Assembly: GCF_958450345.1 (NCBI RefSeq)
Contig: NC_088780.1
Span: 67,231,533 to 67,295,532, forward strand
DNA length: 64,000 nucleotides
Direction of reading: 5' to 3'
Source: Calliphora vicina
Taxonomy: Eukaryota; Arthropoda; Insecta; Diptera; Calliphoridae
Shown: positions 1-11,339 of the stretch, piece after piece
Numbering within the stretch: the stretch's first letter is position 1
Layout of the letters: every line of letters starts with the position of its first letter
Notes under the pieces: generated by a model
The model's input: the letters and a program-made list of their open reading frames with translations, nothing else
Database searches by the model: none
Told to the model about the DNA's origin: nothing
Translations under genes and position numbers: made by a program

Positions 1-84
1 GCACGGCCGAATATAGTACTCTTACTTACTCTTCTTTTGCAATGGAGAACAAAAGTAAACGAGCAAAAATGTATACATCTTACA

Positions 85-602
85 TTCACATTGCGTAGAG
101 AATCGTGCCCTCCAATCCTAGTAAATAATAATATAATACCTCAACAAACTGAAGTTAAATATCTAGCTCTGCATCTTACCTCGTATATATAGATACGAAA
201 TTGACTCAAATGAAGTTAAAATTACTACAAATTTACTGGCTAATTGGTAAAAACTCGAGATTGAGTTAGATTGCAAACTTTAGCTGTACAGCTCAATAAT
301 AAAACCCATATGGTGCTATGGAATTCAATTATGGGGCACTGCCTCAGCTTCTAATATGGAAAAATTCAAAGATTTCAAAATAAAATATTACGAATGATAA
401 CAGCAGCGCCTTGGTATTTGAGAAATATTAACATTCATAAGGAAATATGTAGGTGTCTCCCTGGTGAAAAATGAAATAAAAAAACAAGCGGAGTCATATT
501 TGAAAAAGTTAGAAGTTCACCCAAACCCACTTGCACGAACATTAATGAAAAGTAATGGCTACATCCGACTAAGAAGAAGGAATCCAACAGACCTGCGCTG
601 AT
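85..602 (+). pseudogene. 3' end of a jockey-family LINE ORF2 (remnant)
   Basis: The + strand reads, with stops and frameshifts, as the C-terminal part of a jockey-type ORF2. It begins near a TLRRESCPP motif, continues through an IKPIWCYGIQLWGTAS motif around 300-350, and ends in LRRRNPTDLR before a TGA at 600-602. The same motifs occur in the LINE at 7432-10025, so the two belong to one family. In-frame stops near 190-210 and a frameshift around 360 show it is dead. The polymerase core and endonuclease are outside the window or lost. The first 40 bases (cggccgaatatagtactctt) are the end of a different dispersed repeat, also seen at about 12090-12120. Confidence 0.8.
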
Positions 603-1045
603 GATAGGATCTATAAATCGTATATATAAATAGGCCACACGTTTTTTTGTGGTACACTTTTAAGTATGTTATTGTCCACCAATATTGATGAAACCTATAT
701 GGTTTAAAAGATTATTTTCTCTAGATGTGCACAATATAATTTTTTTTAAAAATTCTTTCCATAAAAGTGTTAAAAAGCGTTTTAAATTTGCTTGAAAAAC
801 AACAACAACATGTTTAAGCATATCTAAATACACGTGTATTTGTACACAAACGTGAAAAATATTTTTGCGTATACTCAAAGTAACTGTATAATTTTGTTAT
901 TAGTGGTCGAGTTTTGACCAGCAGGCGATCCTAGTTAAACATAATTTTTCGTCCAACTGTGGTGGAACGTAAATAAAAATTAATATTTAGATTTAAGATT
1001 TGAACAAATTATTGATAGTTCACATTATTTTGTGAAGATACAATA
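603..1045. other. No gene seen; AT-rich spacer
   Basis: This lies between two LINE remnants. No open frame with family resemblance and no clear inverted repeat was found. Confidence 0.6.
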
Positions 1046-2860
1046 AATAAAGTATTTTTTTTTAACGCTTTATTGAATTATTGAATCTGTCTGTTATCGA
1101 TCTTACAATAAGTATTTAATTCTTATAACTAAAATTAAAACTATTTGCTCTTCAACAAGAGAGCCTTAATGGTAAACTGTCACTCATCTTAGCGGGGTGG
1201 TAGATCTGCTCTACTGAGCCTAGATCGGGTTTGGGTCTGCACAAGTTGTCTTGCATGCGTATTGGGATGGTTTCGCAGCTTCACAATATATTTCTCACGG
1301 ACTTTCTTGAACTCTTCCTTTACCAATTCTAGGTCTCTGTTGATGTTTTCATTTCTTATGTACCATGGTGCTCCCGTCATGGTCCTAAGAATTTTAGATT
1401 GGGCCCTTTGTATAATATCAATACTGGTGTTGCTAGCCATTCCCCATAATTGAATTCCATATGTCCAAATTGGTTTTAAAACGGTCTTATACAGGATGAC
1501 TTTATATTCAAGGCTTACTTTTGATTGGTCACAGATTAACCAATGAAAGCTAGAGGCTTTTAACTTCATGTGAAGTCTCTTGGTTTCTATGTGTCGGCGC
1601 CAAGTAAGCCGTCTATCTAGATGATTACCAATCAGACTGCGGTATATTAACGTTGTTGAGTGTGACAGGTGGGCAATTTCCTCTCCTTAGAGCGAACGTA
1701 ACATGTTTACTTTTCAGCTCATTTACCTTTATTCGCCAGTTTTCCAACCATGACTCCACACGTACGAGGTAATTCTGTAGTTGACTAGATGCCATGAGTG
1801 GGTTTTCGTCTGAGCTAATATCATCAGCAAATGTTGAAATTGTTAGTTTATCGCACGTAGGGAGGTCGGAGTCGTAAATCAAATATAGTGTAGGTCCTAG
1901 TACACTTCCCTGTGGAACGCCAGCTCTAATCTTGTATTCCCTCGTCACATAATCATTGTACTTAACTCTGAAAAGTCTATTTGATAAATAAGACTCCAGC
2001 AATTTATGAGTACATAGTGGTAGTAAACATTTGATTTTATGTAATAGACCTTTATGATATACCTTGTCAAAAGCCTGATCAACGTCTAAAAAGACGGCAG
2101 AACAATATTTCTTTAATTCAAAAGATTTTCTAATCTCTCCAGTTAAACGATTGACCTGTTCAATGGTGCCATGATGTTCACGGAAACCAAATTGGTGTAC
2201 TGTGATAATGTTTCCATCATTCAAAAAAGGTATTATCTTTTCCTGGAATATTTTCTCGAATAGTTTCGACAAACAAGGGAGTAGGCTAATAGGTCTATAA
2301 GAAGATGGCAGGGTTAAATCTTTAGGTATCATTATTATTTGAGAAATTTTCCAATTTTTTGGATAAATTCCTAGTTTCAAGATCGCATTAAACAATATAG
2401 ATAGCACAATTATTGCCACGTTTGGTAGGTTCTTAATCATTGATGGCGTTATTAATTCATATCCCGTTGATTTTTTCAAGTCTAATTTATTTTTAATTAC
2501 TCTATTAAAATCCTCAGGACTAATATCGAATTGGGCTGCATTAGCCATTGTTGAAGCTGGCAATTCTTCTAGTTCAAAGTCATTTGCTATGAAGTTGGGT
2601 TGAAATACTTCACTTAAATGTTCAGCAAATACTGAGGCTTTTTCATAGCACTTCGTGCCCAGGTTCCGTCAGCTTTTCTTAAAGCGCTTTGTGTCTCTAC
2701 CGGTGGCTTAATGTTCCTCGTTGCCTTCCAAAGAGAGAAATTTGTGTATTTTGTACTCGTCAAACTTTTAATATAATTTTCGTTTATGCGATCCTCTTCT
2801 AAATGAAGGGCTCTTTTCAGTTTTCGTACTGCATAATAAAATATGAAAAAAAAAAACATT
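1046..2860 (-). mobile_element. Jockey-family LINE, 5'-truncated copy
   Basis: This is a minus-strand LINE whose 3' end is a poly-T run (poly-A on its own strand) near 1048-1056. Three frames of one ORF2 are seen. 1625-2563 is reverse transcriptase, with SYRPISLLPCLSKLFEK, HQFGFREHHGTIEQVNRL, FLDVDQAFDKV, AGVPQGSVLGP and the FADD active site. 1189-1569 is the C-terminal tail with IWTYGIQLWG and GAPWYIRNENI. 2614-2859 is the linker ahead of RT. The endonuclease and ORF1 are absent, which is the usual LINE 5' truncation. Frame breaks lie near 1570-1624 and 2570-2610. It runs antisense to nvd and is close kin to the elements at 7295-11230 and 58270-62130. Confidence 0.88.
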
Positions 2861-3510
2861 CAATATTCAAGAAGCAATTAACAATTTTTGCAATTTTGTG
2901 ACCCACGACCACCCATCGACAAACTTTTTGGTAATATTTATTTAAAAAAAAAACTATCTTTCATAAATAATCAAAAAACAAAAGCATATTTGACATATAC
3001 AAAAAATGGTTTTCGAAAAAGCGTAATTTTTAAAAATCGGTTTTCGAATTTTGACATCAAAAACCGGTTCGGATAACAGGTTTTTAGCATTTTTTTGTCA
3101 ATTTATGAATTGAGGTATAAATTAAGCTTAAATATACATATTTTTTTTATTAAAACTAATTAAAAAATCGTTCAGTCTTTTAAAAATAAATTTATCATAA
3201 CTTAAATATATTTAACATGACTTTAAATAAAATTTTTATCAAAAAAGATACAGAAATAACACATTCTGTTGAAGTGGGATTAACTGTTAAAATTACATTA
3301 TATAAAAAAAAAGATTTAATTTATTTTAAATTTTAGAAAATTTGTCCAAATAATAAAAATCGTGTTTTAAGTCGCTGGTTGTTGCAATAAATATTAGATC
3401 TTTTGTGTGGATTTTGAATTTCTTTTAATGTCAACATATTCTAAATCAGATGAACTTTCATTTAGTTCTTTCTGTTTAAAATTTTCAAAAGTCTATTGGG
3501 AAGAACCATG
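2861..3510. other. No gene; partial AACCGGTTT-type repeat
   Basis: AT-rich sequence. Around 3000-3085 there is a stretch with AAATCGGTTTTCG and AAAACCGGTTC that resembles the repeat at 13805-13957. Nothing else is recognised. Confidence 0.5.
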
Positions 3511-3888
3511 TCAAAGCGGACAGAAGTCGGATTTGCCATCTCCGATTTCATAAAATTTACCACATACATAATATATCCAATATGTTTCTCATATCAGCGA
3601 CATTTTCAATGGAAACTCATTCCGATGTAAAAATATCGCGATTTGAAAATTGAAAAATTTTGAAGTAATCAAAAAATATGTTGGACTTTGAGTAGCTTAG
3701 AAGTTATGGGCAATTATTTGTATATAATTTGTGACAAATTTAACAAATTTTTCAAATCGCGATATTTTTTAAATGGAAAGGTTCTCCTATGAAATAGTCA
3801 TAGATTTGAGGAACCGTAATATGTGTGGTAAATTTCATTACAATCGTAGATGTCAAATCCGAAAATACCAGATTTCTGTCCGTTTTGA
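3511..3888. repeat. Hairpin-forming MITE, about 378 bp
   Basis: The ends are inverted copies: TCAAAGCGGACAGAAGTC at 3511 against the complement of the end near 3870-3888. Complementarity continues inward for about 70 bases, including AAATTTACCACACAT on both arms. A second inverted pair, AATATCGCGATTTGAAAA against TTTTCAAATCGCGATATT, lies near the centre. There is no coding capacity, so it is a foldback or MITE-type element. No clear target duplication was found. Confidence 0.75.
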
Positions 3889-4231
3889 TAATTCATCTCA
3901 CCATTTTAAAAATATTATGAGAAATGGAATCTTAAAAAAGAAAAGGAGTTCCCCTAATGTATACACATAGTAACGAGCTCATTTAAATATATACACAAAC
4001 TACGTTTGTATGTACATTTGAATACTTGAGACAAATAAATAAATATGTAAATAAATAATTAGATGTAGGTAGGTAAATTGGAATATTTTTCAAATGAAAT
4101 AAATGGTTTAAAATCATATAAAGGAAGGCAATCAATATGATAATGTTGAAAGTAAAGATGTCAACATGGTAAAGAAATGTTGTCAGTTCTCGAAAAATTA
4201 AAAGCGTAAAAATTTTCTCACAAGAACGAAC
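3889..4231. other. No gene; simple AT-rich sequence
   Basis: Contains AATAAATAAATATGTAAATAAATAA near 4033-4060. No other structure was seen upstream of the nvd region. Confidence 0.5.
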
Positions 4232-4461
4232 TCAAGGCGAATTCATTAAATAAGATGGCAGTTCCAAAACAACTATAACCAGCTGATTGATATACTATAA
4301 CTAAACATGAAGAAATTTGTATTACAAATTAAATTTGTGTGAAAAATTTGCAAAGTTTAAATCATTTACGTAAAAAATTTGTATTTTGTTAATAAACATG
4401 GAAATTGACAGCAGCTAATATAAAAAATCGTCTGACCGATCTTATATAAATTCGCCTTGGA
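4232..4461. repeat. MITE with CAAGGCGAATT termini, copy 1
   Basis: The left end reads CAAGGCGAATTCATTAAATA and the right end, inverted, CAAGGCGAATTTATATAAGA. It is about 230 bp long with no ORF. A second copy lies at about 36589-36880. This copy sits roughly 250 bases upstream of the nvd start codon, so it may lie in the promoter or in the 5' leader. Confidence 0.72.
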
Positions 4462-4712
4462 ACGAGCTGTAATTTTGGTCCGCAACTGATTAAACAACTA
4501 CATATCGTAGCAACAAACGCAAACCGCTTTGCAAACATTTTAATTTTGCAGGAGAATTGTACAAAAATATAAAACTCGCAAATAAATACCTACGTAGTGT
4601 TAACAGATTTTCACTTAATGCGGAAAAGTTATTAAAATTTTTGTTATAGCAGATTATATTTAATTTCTTGTTAATATTGCTACTATTTTCTCTATTTTTA
4701 GGATAATTGAAA
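4462..4712 (+). promoter_or_regulatory. Probable nvd 5' leader with a 3' splice site
   Basis: Just ahead of the coding start is a pyrimidine-rich stretch, TACTATTTTCTCTATTTTTAG, with its AG at 4700-4701. This has the form of a splice acceptor, so an untranslated exon may lie further upstream and be joined at 4702. The predicted leader from there to the ATG is only 11 bases. A TATATAAA-like sequence occurs at 4443-4449, but it lies in the MITE end. Transcript data would decide. Confidence 0.45.
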
Positions 4713-4898
4713 ATGGAATTTTTCAATATAAATAAAACACTAGTTTTGAACTCATTAGATAAAATTTATCTAATTGACAAGATGGAGCATTTTATTGGAG
4801 ATGGTGTTTTGTTTACAAGTTTATATAAAGTTTGTGGTACAATTATTGGAATAGCCACGCTTTATTGGTTATTTTACATGCCGTGCAATTGGAAAAAG
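4713..4898 (+). CDS. nvd: neverland exon 1 (N-terminal membrane anchor)
   Basis: First coding exon of the Rieske oxygenase Neverland, 62 residues, partial gene. The ATG at 4713 is chosen because the frame upstream has no other ATG and the context is GAAAATGG. The exon ends in CNWKK at an AAG|GTACGT donor (4899), phase 0. That joins in frame to exon 2 at 55190, which starts NIDEVGYN. Residues about 32-57 form one hydrophobic segment (LYKVCGTIIGIATLYWLF) expected to anchor the enzyme in the ER membrane. By itself the exon is too short to identify. The assignment rests on phase, strand and membrane anchor matching the family and on the absence of any competing exon in between. Confidence 0.72.
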
Positions 4899-4930
4899 GT
4901 ACGTATTTCTATTACCATATTATTTGCATA

Positions 4931-5718
4931 GAATATGATCCATTAGTCTCATATCTAATTAGTCTCTAGTCTAGACTAGAGAAATTTATTCTCTAGAACA
5001 CAATTTTATTATTTCGTTATAAAACTTGTTTTCAATTTAATATTGTTCGCGAAGGAATACTACCACAAAGCTGTGGAATCTGTTGTTAGTCCAGGTATGC
5101 AGCAAAAATATTTTTGTGTATAGTCACTAATGCGATATATGTAATCACATTTTATGAGCATTAAATGCACCCATGAATCAATTTCATATAAAAAGTTTAC
5201 TTTATAAGCTCATTTCACATATCTAGCCGATTATTAAATATAAAATTATATACAAAAATATCGATAACCATTAGATTAGAAATTTCGAGAAGTTGAAAAC
5301 TTTATATTTAAAGTTTTCAGTCAGGCATTTCCTAATTTCATCTTATTTTATTCCATTAAAGGACTTTTGATGTTGCAGTGAAATTGTGGATTATATCGCT
5401 AATGTGACTATAATCCAAATATTATTAAATATTGCCGCAATCTATTACACTGCGTTAAACGATTTTGGTACCCTCTTAAAGGGGGGTCACACGGCATGTA
5501 TTCCATATGTATTAGGACATGTATTCGATACATATGGAATCCATGTGCATGTCACAATTCACGTTATACATACGATTCATAATTTCCATGTTCGCACGTA
5601 CATATGTAATTGCATGTGACATAACTAGAGTTCCAAAACCGAAAATCGGTCAACCGTTTTTTCATATCTGTAAACTCGATCGGTTTCGGATTTCTTTAAC
5701 TTTTAGGTTTTTTGAGTA
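4931..5718. other. Intronic sequence without a gene
   Basis: Holds a perfect 20-bp palindrome, TCTCTAGTCTAGACTAGAGA, at 4963-4982. It also has a stretch beginning GGGGGGTCACACGGCATG near 5482 that looks like one end of a MITE. Around 5630-5710 there is an AACCGAAAATCGGT-type repeat. Confidence 0.5.
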
Positions 5719-5829
5719 AGGCAATTTAGTTGCGCAAGTCTCTTGTGTTTATAGATGTCGGGTTAAGGAGAAGAAAATTTTGCATGCTGTTTTGTTGTTG
5801 GGCAAGAGACTTCCGCAACTCAATTGCCT
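5719..5829. repeat. 111-bp hairpin MITE
   Basis: The ends AGGCAATTTAGTTGCGCAAG and, inverted, AGGCAATTGAGTTGCGGAAG differ at two of 20 positions. Pairing extends to AGTCTCTTG. There is no coding capacity. Confidence 0.75.
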
Positions 5830-7146
5830 AGTGTGAATGGGGTCTAAAGGTACGGTCAGACACAGCTAATATTTGAAGTTTTTCGTCAAATATTTCATTG
5901 CTTGAATCTGACCACAAATAAAATTTAGAGCAAACAACAAAACAGATGATTTTAGTCAAACAAAATTATTTGACGGCAAATTAAATATTTACTTAATGTG
6001 AACATAGTGTGACCCCTAGCTACATAATTAGCTAAAAATATATAATTTGATCTTGCAAATCTTTTAAAATTAAAGCACTTGATTCGAATTCTAAAGCAGT
6101 TATTTTATTAAAGTTTTATTGAATTTTGTAATGATATAGTGAATTTAATTTTTCACTTTTTGTTTGACCAAACTGCTGCGAAAAAGAATCAGTAAATATA
6201 TTTGCCGGGTGGTCACACTATATAAAATACTTTCATAAAATAATTGTTTGATCAAATAGAGCAAAAAAAAAAAAATGAGAAAAATTAAATGAGATTATTT
6301 AAATATTTTTGGTAATAAATTAAAACACACAATTTCACTATTTTTTTTTAGACATAAATACGTATTCAATATTTCTTGAACATTTGTTATTTAAATTATT
6401 TTCATTAAAAAATTGCATCAATAAATGAAGTCTTCTTCTTCACATAAAAGTCATTCAGCCTAGAATGACATACTGGGAGAAAAACTAATTGAAGAAATGA
6501 AGTCTATGTTGCGATTTTTGCATTTTTATGCGATTTATATTTGTATACGTTTCACATAGTCTGATGTTTGATTATTTTTTATAGATTTAGTTTGTCTATT
6601 CACAAAATTTAAAATTGCTCAAATATATTGAATATTTATTGTATTTGTACAGATTGAATTTAAAATCAAAGAAAATAGTTTAGATATAATTTGATTGCAA
6701 TTAATTAAAAATGTATGTAAAAAAGGTAAACATTTCCGTAAAATTTTATAATATTTGTGAACATGAATGAATAAAGTTTGGATACACTCATGTTCGATTA
6801 ATAATATTTAAATATAGTTCAATTCACGTTAAGTCTTTAACACACAGAATTTTATAATTTTGTTTTACACTTCTAGCAGATTTTTATTTCTGAAACACGT
6901 CCAATTTGAACAATCTAAAAAAGATTTTTTTTATTAATTTTTAGAATTTAAACTATCTGATAGAGTTTACATTTTTCGTATAGAAAATCATATAAAATTC
7001 AAACAAATTATAAAAAAAATTCAAAAATCATTATGGTGTTGTTTGAATAAAGCGATTTTTAGTTCAAAATCCAAACAAAGCCAAAACAAATACAATAAAA
7101 TTCCAAATTGTTTATTATATTAGGGATATTTTGTAAACTTTATGTA

Positions 7147-7197
7147 CTATTAACATTTTCTGACAATATTGTAAGAATATGACAACCGTGTGTACGT
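7147..7197. repeat. Dispersed repeat shared with 53710-53757
   Basis: About 45 bases from AACATTTTCTGACAATATTG to GACAACCGTGTGTACGTA recur inverted near 53710-53757 with one or two differences. Confidence 0.7.
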
Positions 7198-7431
7198 AGC
7201 TTTATACCTATGTACAAATTTTAATGCGTTGATAGTAATATAATTTAATAAATAAACATTTACGGTCTAATTCATAATAAAATCTTATTGTAGATTTTTT
7301 TTTTTTCCAGTATCTTTTTTCTTTATTGAATCTTTCTTTTTATAAATTTACAAATAAGTATTCAAATCTTAACCTAAACTAAAACTAAAGTTGTTATTGC
7401 CGCTGCAATATCCAACATGAGTGCTCGATGA

Positions 7432-10025
7432 TTATCTGGCCAGATCCAGTGTTTCCAATCGCCTCAGTCGTCTATGACCCTTAAATGACAGCAACTCCCT
7501 GGCGAGGGGGTTTGGATGATCCATTAGTTTTGAAATGTATTTTAGACTGGAGAGTTTGATCTCCTCGCGTATTATGGGGACATTGAGATCCCTATGGATA
7601 TTACTATTGCGAATGTACCATGGGGCACCTGTTATTGTCCTTAACAGTGCTGACTGCTTTCTTTGCAATTTTTCAACGTTAGATGAGGAGGCTGTTCCCC
7701 ATAGCTGAATGCCGTATAGCCATATCGGTTTTATAATTGTTTTGTACAAAAGCACTTTGTATTCCAAGTCTAGAGCAGAGCGTGGGCCAATTAACCAGTA
7801 CAGTTGGACTGACTTTAATTTTATTTGCGTAACCTTGGCTTCAATATGGTGGGACCATGTTAAACGGCGATAAAGATGGATACCGAGATATCGCACATGG
7901 CTCTGTTCTGGGATTTTGATATTATTTATCTGTATGGAAGGGCAACTTTCTCGTCTTAAAGTAAATGTAACGTGAATACATTTTGTTGCATTGACCTTAA
8001 TTTTCCATTTGTCCAGCCATTTTTCCAAATCGCCGATGTGAGACTGGAGTTGTTGAGAAGCTATTACGGGGTTTTCATGTGCACTTAAAAAAGCGGTATC
8101 ATCCGCAAATGTAGATGTGTGAGTCAGTGCGCTCGTGGGCATATCTGCAGTATATAAAATATATAGGAACGGCCCTAGAATACTTCCCTGTGGTACACCA
8201 GCGGATATTTTTCGACGTGTTGAGATCACATCCTTTGATCTGATTTGGAAAGATCTTTCTTGTATGTAATTTTTAAGCAGTTTATGTACGTTCGCAGGTA
8301 GTAATCTAGTAATTTTGTGTATTAGTCCATCGTGCCAGACTTTATCGAAAGCTTGAGATATGTCAATAAATAATGCGGAACAATACTGCTTGCTCTCGAA
8401 GGTTTTCCGAATAAGTGTAGTTATCCGATGTACCTGTTCGATAGTACTATGTTTCCTTCTGAAACCAAATTGATGGTCAGGAATAATGCAATTTTCGTCA
8501 AGGTGCACTATAAGTCTCTCAAGTAACAACTTTTCAAAAAGTTTTGAGAATATTGACAATAGGCTAATGGGACGGTATGATGTCACTTGAGTGACATCTT
8601 TTCCCGGTTTCGGTATCATAACTATATCAGATATTTTCCATGAGGATGGGAAATATCCAATTCTCAGTGCTGAGTTGGGCAGATTACTTATCATCGTGGT
8701 AGTAATTTTATCTATACCAGGTGATTTTCCAGCCTTAAGACCTTTGACCGTCGTCCTCACGGCAGAGAACCGGAATTTTAGTGGGGCTGGCACCACATTA
8801 TTTATGACATTATCTCTAATATATGAATTTGTATCATTTGGGGTAAATACATTCTCCAAGTGATTGGCAAATGCTTCGATTTTTTCTGAAGTATTTTTTG
8901 CCCATTCTCCGTTCTGAAGGCGTATGGGCGACTCATATACAATAGGGCATTGCATATTTTTCACAGCTTTCCAGAGACTATATTCTGTGTTCTTAGTAGG
9001 GTCTAAGTTTCTAAGATAGTTTCTCAGGTTAGATTCTTTATTAATCTTTAAGGCGACGTGAAGTCTTCTTTGGCACTGATTAAGTTTAGCCTTTACGTTC
9101 GGAGATCGCGATTGTTGCCATTGACGTCTGAGGGTTCTCTTTTCTTTGATAAGAGAATCAATGTTTTTAGGACATTTTGAATGTCTGTAATTCCCCAGGG
9201 TGACTGGGGGCGTGGACACTTTAACGGCGTTTGTTAAAATGTCTGTAAATATATCGACAGCGGATTGTATCTCATACTCATTTTTCAATGAGATGTTTTG
9301 TGGCAAGTGTGAGCTAACATACATTTTATACTTTAACCAGTTCGTTTTCTTGTTAGGGAAACAAGAGTAAGAGTTTTCCAATTTACTTGGAACTGCTAAT
9401 AACGTTAAAACTGTAGGCGAGTGGTCTGACGAGAGGTCCAGCGAAGGGATCACTGAAATAAATTCTCTTTTTATATTCTTGATTACAGCGAAGTCAATTA
9501 GATCGGGAATCTTATTGAGGTCTGTAGGCCAATAAGTAGGTTGGCCACTAGATATGGCATCTAGTCTGTTAGACGATATTGCTTCTAACAGTTGCCTCCC
9601 TCTAGGAGTAATAAGGCGAGAGCCCCAAAATGTATGTTTTGCATTGTAATCACCAGCTGCTATAAATCTTGGACCTAGAGTCCTAAAATATTCGAGAAAC
9701 TGCTCTCGTTTAATATTATACCTAGGAGGACAATATATTGAAGATATTGTAACTCTACCATCAGGTATATTTATAGATGTGGCCTGGATGTGATCCGTTT
9801 TATATTCTGGCATTGGGAAATGCCTAATATCCTTTCTCACTAATATAGCTGTTCCACCACAAGCTCTACCACTCTACCACTAATTCTGAAACAGTTCTTT
9901 ATGGTAAAGTGTGTTTCAGAAACGAGTAGTACATCAATTTCCTGAAGGTGGAGAAATTGTTGTACATCATTCTTATGTTGGCTAAGGCCGTTAGCATTCC
10001 AAAAACAAATTCTTAGAGAATTCAT
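7432..10025 (-). pseudogene. LINE ORF2: endonuclease and reverse transcriptase, frameshifted
   Basis: The minus-strand ATG is at 10025. Residues from MNSLRICFWNANGL carry the start of an APE-type endonuclease (SETHFTIKN). Near 9865-9880 the frame changes at a tandem GTGGTAGA duplication, and the segment that should join RISG to GRACGGTAILV is missing. The rest is one open frame to 7432: endonuclease motifs AAGDYNAKHTFWGS and DLSSDHSPTVL, then RT motifs SYRPISLLSIFSKLFEK, HQFGFRRKHSTIEQVHR, FIDISQAFDKVWHDGL, AGVPQGSILGPFLY and FADDTAFLSA, then the C-terminal tail with GAPWYIRNSNI. Compared with the copy at 1625-2563, about 11 codons are deleted after SNLPNSA near 8680. The RT active site is intact, but the endonuclease break makes it non-functional. 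Confidence 0.9.
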
Positions 10026-11224
10026 TTTTTATTTAGCAGGATCTGCATGAGCATGCTTTGATTCTGCATCAATTGTTGAAACATATTTTGCATGTTCGTC
10101 ATTAAACTGTTCATGGTTTGAATTAGATTCTCAATAGAGCTTTGAGAGTTATTGTCGGGTACTGGTACACCCTCTTTTAATGCATGTGCATATGAAAATA
10201 ATGGGGAATTATTTCCATTGCTTCTTTTCATTTGGGTAACTGAACCCTCATTTGTCGTATTGGCATACGATTTGTTTTGATAATTATCATTTATGATGCC
10301 CCTATATTGAGCACTAGAAGCACCTGTGTTTGTTTTCATTTGGGTAACTGAACCCTCATTTGTCGTATGGGCATACGATTTGTTTTGATTATTGTTTTTT
10401 ATGATACTTCTATATTGAGCACTAGAAGCATCAGGAAGGCTTGGAAAGTTAGAAGCCGTATATTGAGCATATAAAGGTCTTCTTGCCTTCGTTGATTCCT
10501 GTATGCGTAGGAATACTGGGCATCCACGGTAGTTTGCGGTGTGATTTTGACCACAGTTACTACATTTTCTTATATTATCTGTTTTTGAGTGGGGGCATTC
10601 TTGACTTTTATGAATATCTCCACATCTTACACATACAGAAGGTAATTTGCAGAATGTTCGGGTGTGACCGAACTCTTGGCAATTAAGGCACTGAGGTGGA
10701 CCTTTGCGCTTAATTGGTTCTTCTACAATTATTTTACGATTTAGAAGATATCTTAAACCGTATATTGGATGAGTGTCACACTTTTTCTTTAATTGAGAAG
10801 AGTTGAAAGTGATTTCAACTCTAAAAATTGGTTGAGGAATTTTATTTTTATTTATTATATTGTGAATGGACTTCACTTCAAAGCCTTCAGACTCTAGCGC
10901 CTTTTTAATATCATCAGTTGGCTCAGAACTATCTATACCTTTGATGACTACTGTCAAACCTTTTGCACTTTTCAGTTGATATGTATAATAGTTTCTTTTC
11001 TCGGAATCGAAATTATCAACAATCAGTCTGAAATTTTTTTCCGAATAAGTTTGTACCTTTGTCTCTTGAATATTTCCTTTACGTAGAGAGACCACGTGGA
11101 AATTCTCCTTACCTACAAGTTGGGACAATTTGTTCACCAAAACATTTGTAGTAGGTTCGCGCAAATAAAGAGGAGGTGGCTTATAGTCTTTTATTGTAGA
11201 TTTAAAGCACAAATTTGTTAACAA
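10022..11224 (-). pseudogene. LINE ORF1: gag-like zinc-knuckle nucleic-acid-binding protein
   Basis: About 400 codons are open on the minus strand. The N-terminal half has an RRM-like region with LTVVIKGIDSSEPTDDIKKA. A central cluster of CCHC-type knuckles follows (CLNCQEFGHTRTFC, CVRCGDIHKSQEC, CSNCGQNHTANYRGC). The C-terminal part has two near-identical segments built on SAQYRSIIK/SAQYRGIIN, then a glutamine- and methionine-rich end. The frame continues above 11224 to a stop near 11246 without an ATG, so the true N-terminus is lost. Its TGA overlaps the ORF2 start in the tetranucleotide ATGA (10025-10022), suggesting translation of ORF2 by termination-reinitiation. The protein would package element RNA. 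Confidence 0.88.
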
Positions 11225-11339
11225 ACACTTTAGCTTTATAAACCTTTAATAAAAGTATTGTATTCATAAACGTTAGATAAAGGCACAATAACTAATGTAC
11301 TGTTTTTTGTCTAAGCTGGCAATGCTTCTCTGTTATTTC

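Larger units (their letters stand above)
7295..11230 (-). mobile_element. Jockey-clade LINE, nearly full length
   Basis: Its poly-A tail is the T run at 7295-7306. A short 3' UTR precedes ORF2 (7432-10025) and ORF1 (10022-11224). The arrangement is gag-like ORF1 with three CCHC knuckles followed by ORF2 with endonuclease and RT and no RNase H, which is typical of the jockey clade. ORF1 has no initiating ATG, so the 5' end is truncated. It is the best preserved LINE of the window and a useful reference for the decayed copies at 85-602, 1046-2860 and 58270-62130. Confidence 0.88.

Noticed and set aside
4707..4712. Start of nvd at the TTG at 4707
   Set aside because: TTG is not an expected initiator in a fly gene; the ATG at 4713 has a good context.
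4963..4982. Perfect 20-bp palindrome as a regulatory site
   Set aside because: A lone palindrome in AT-rich intron sequence with no other support.
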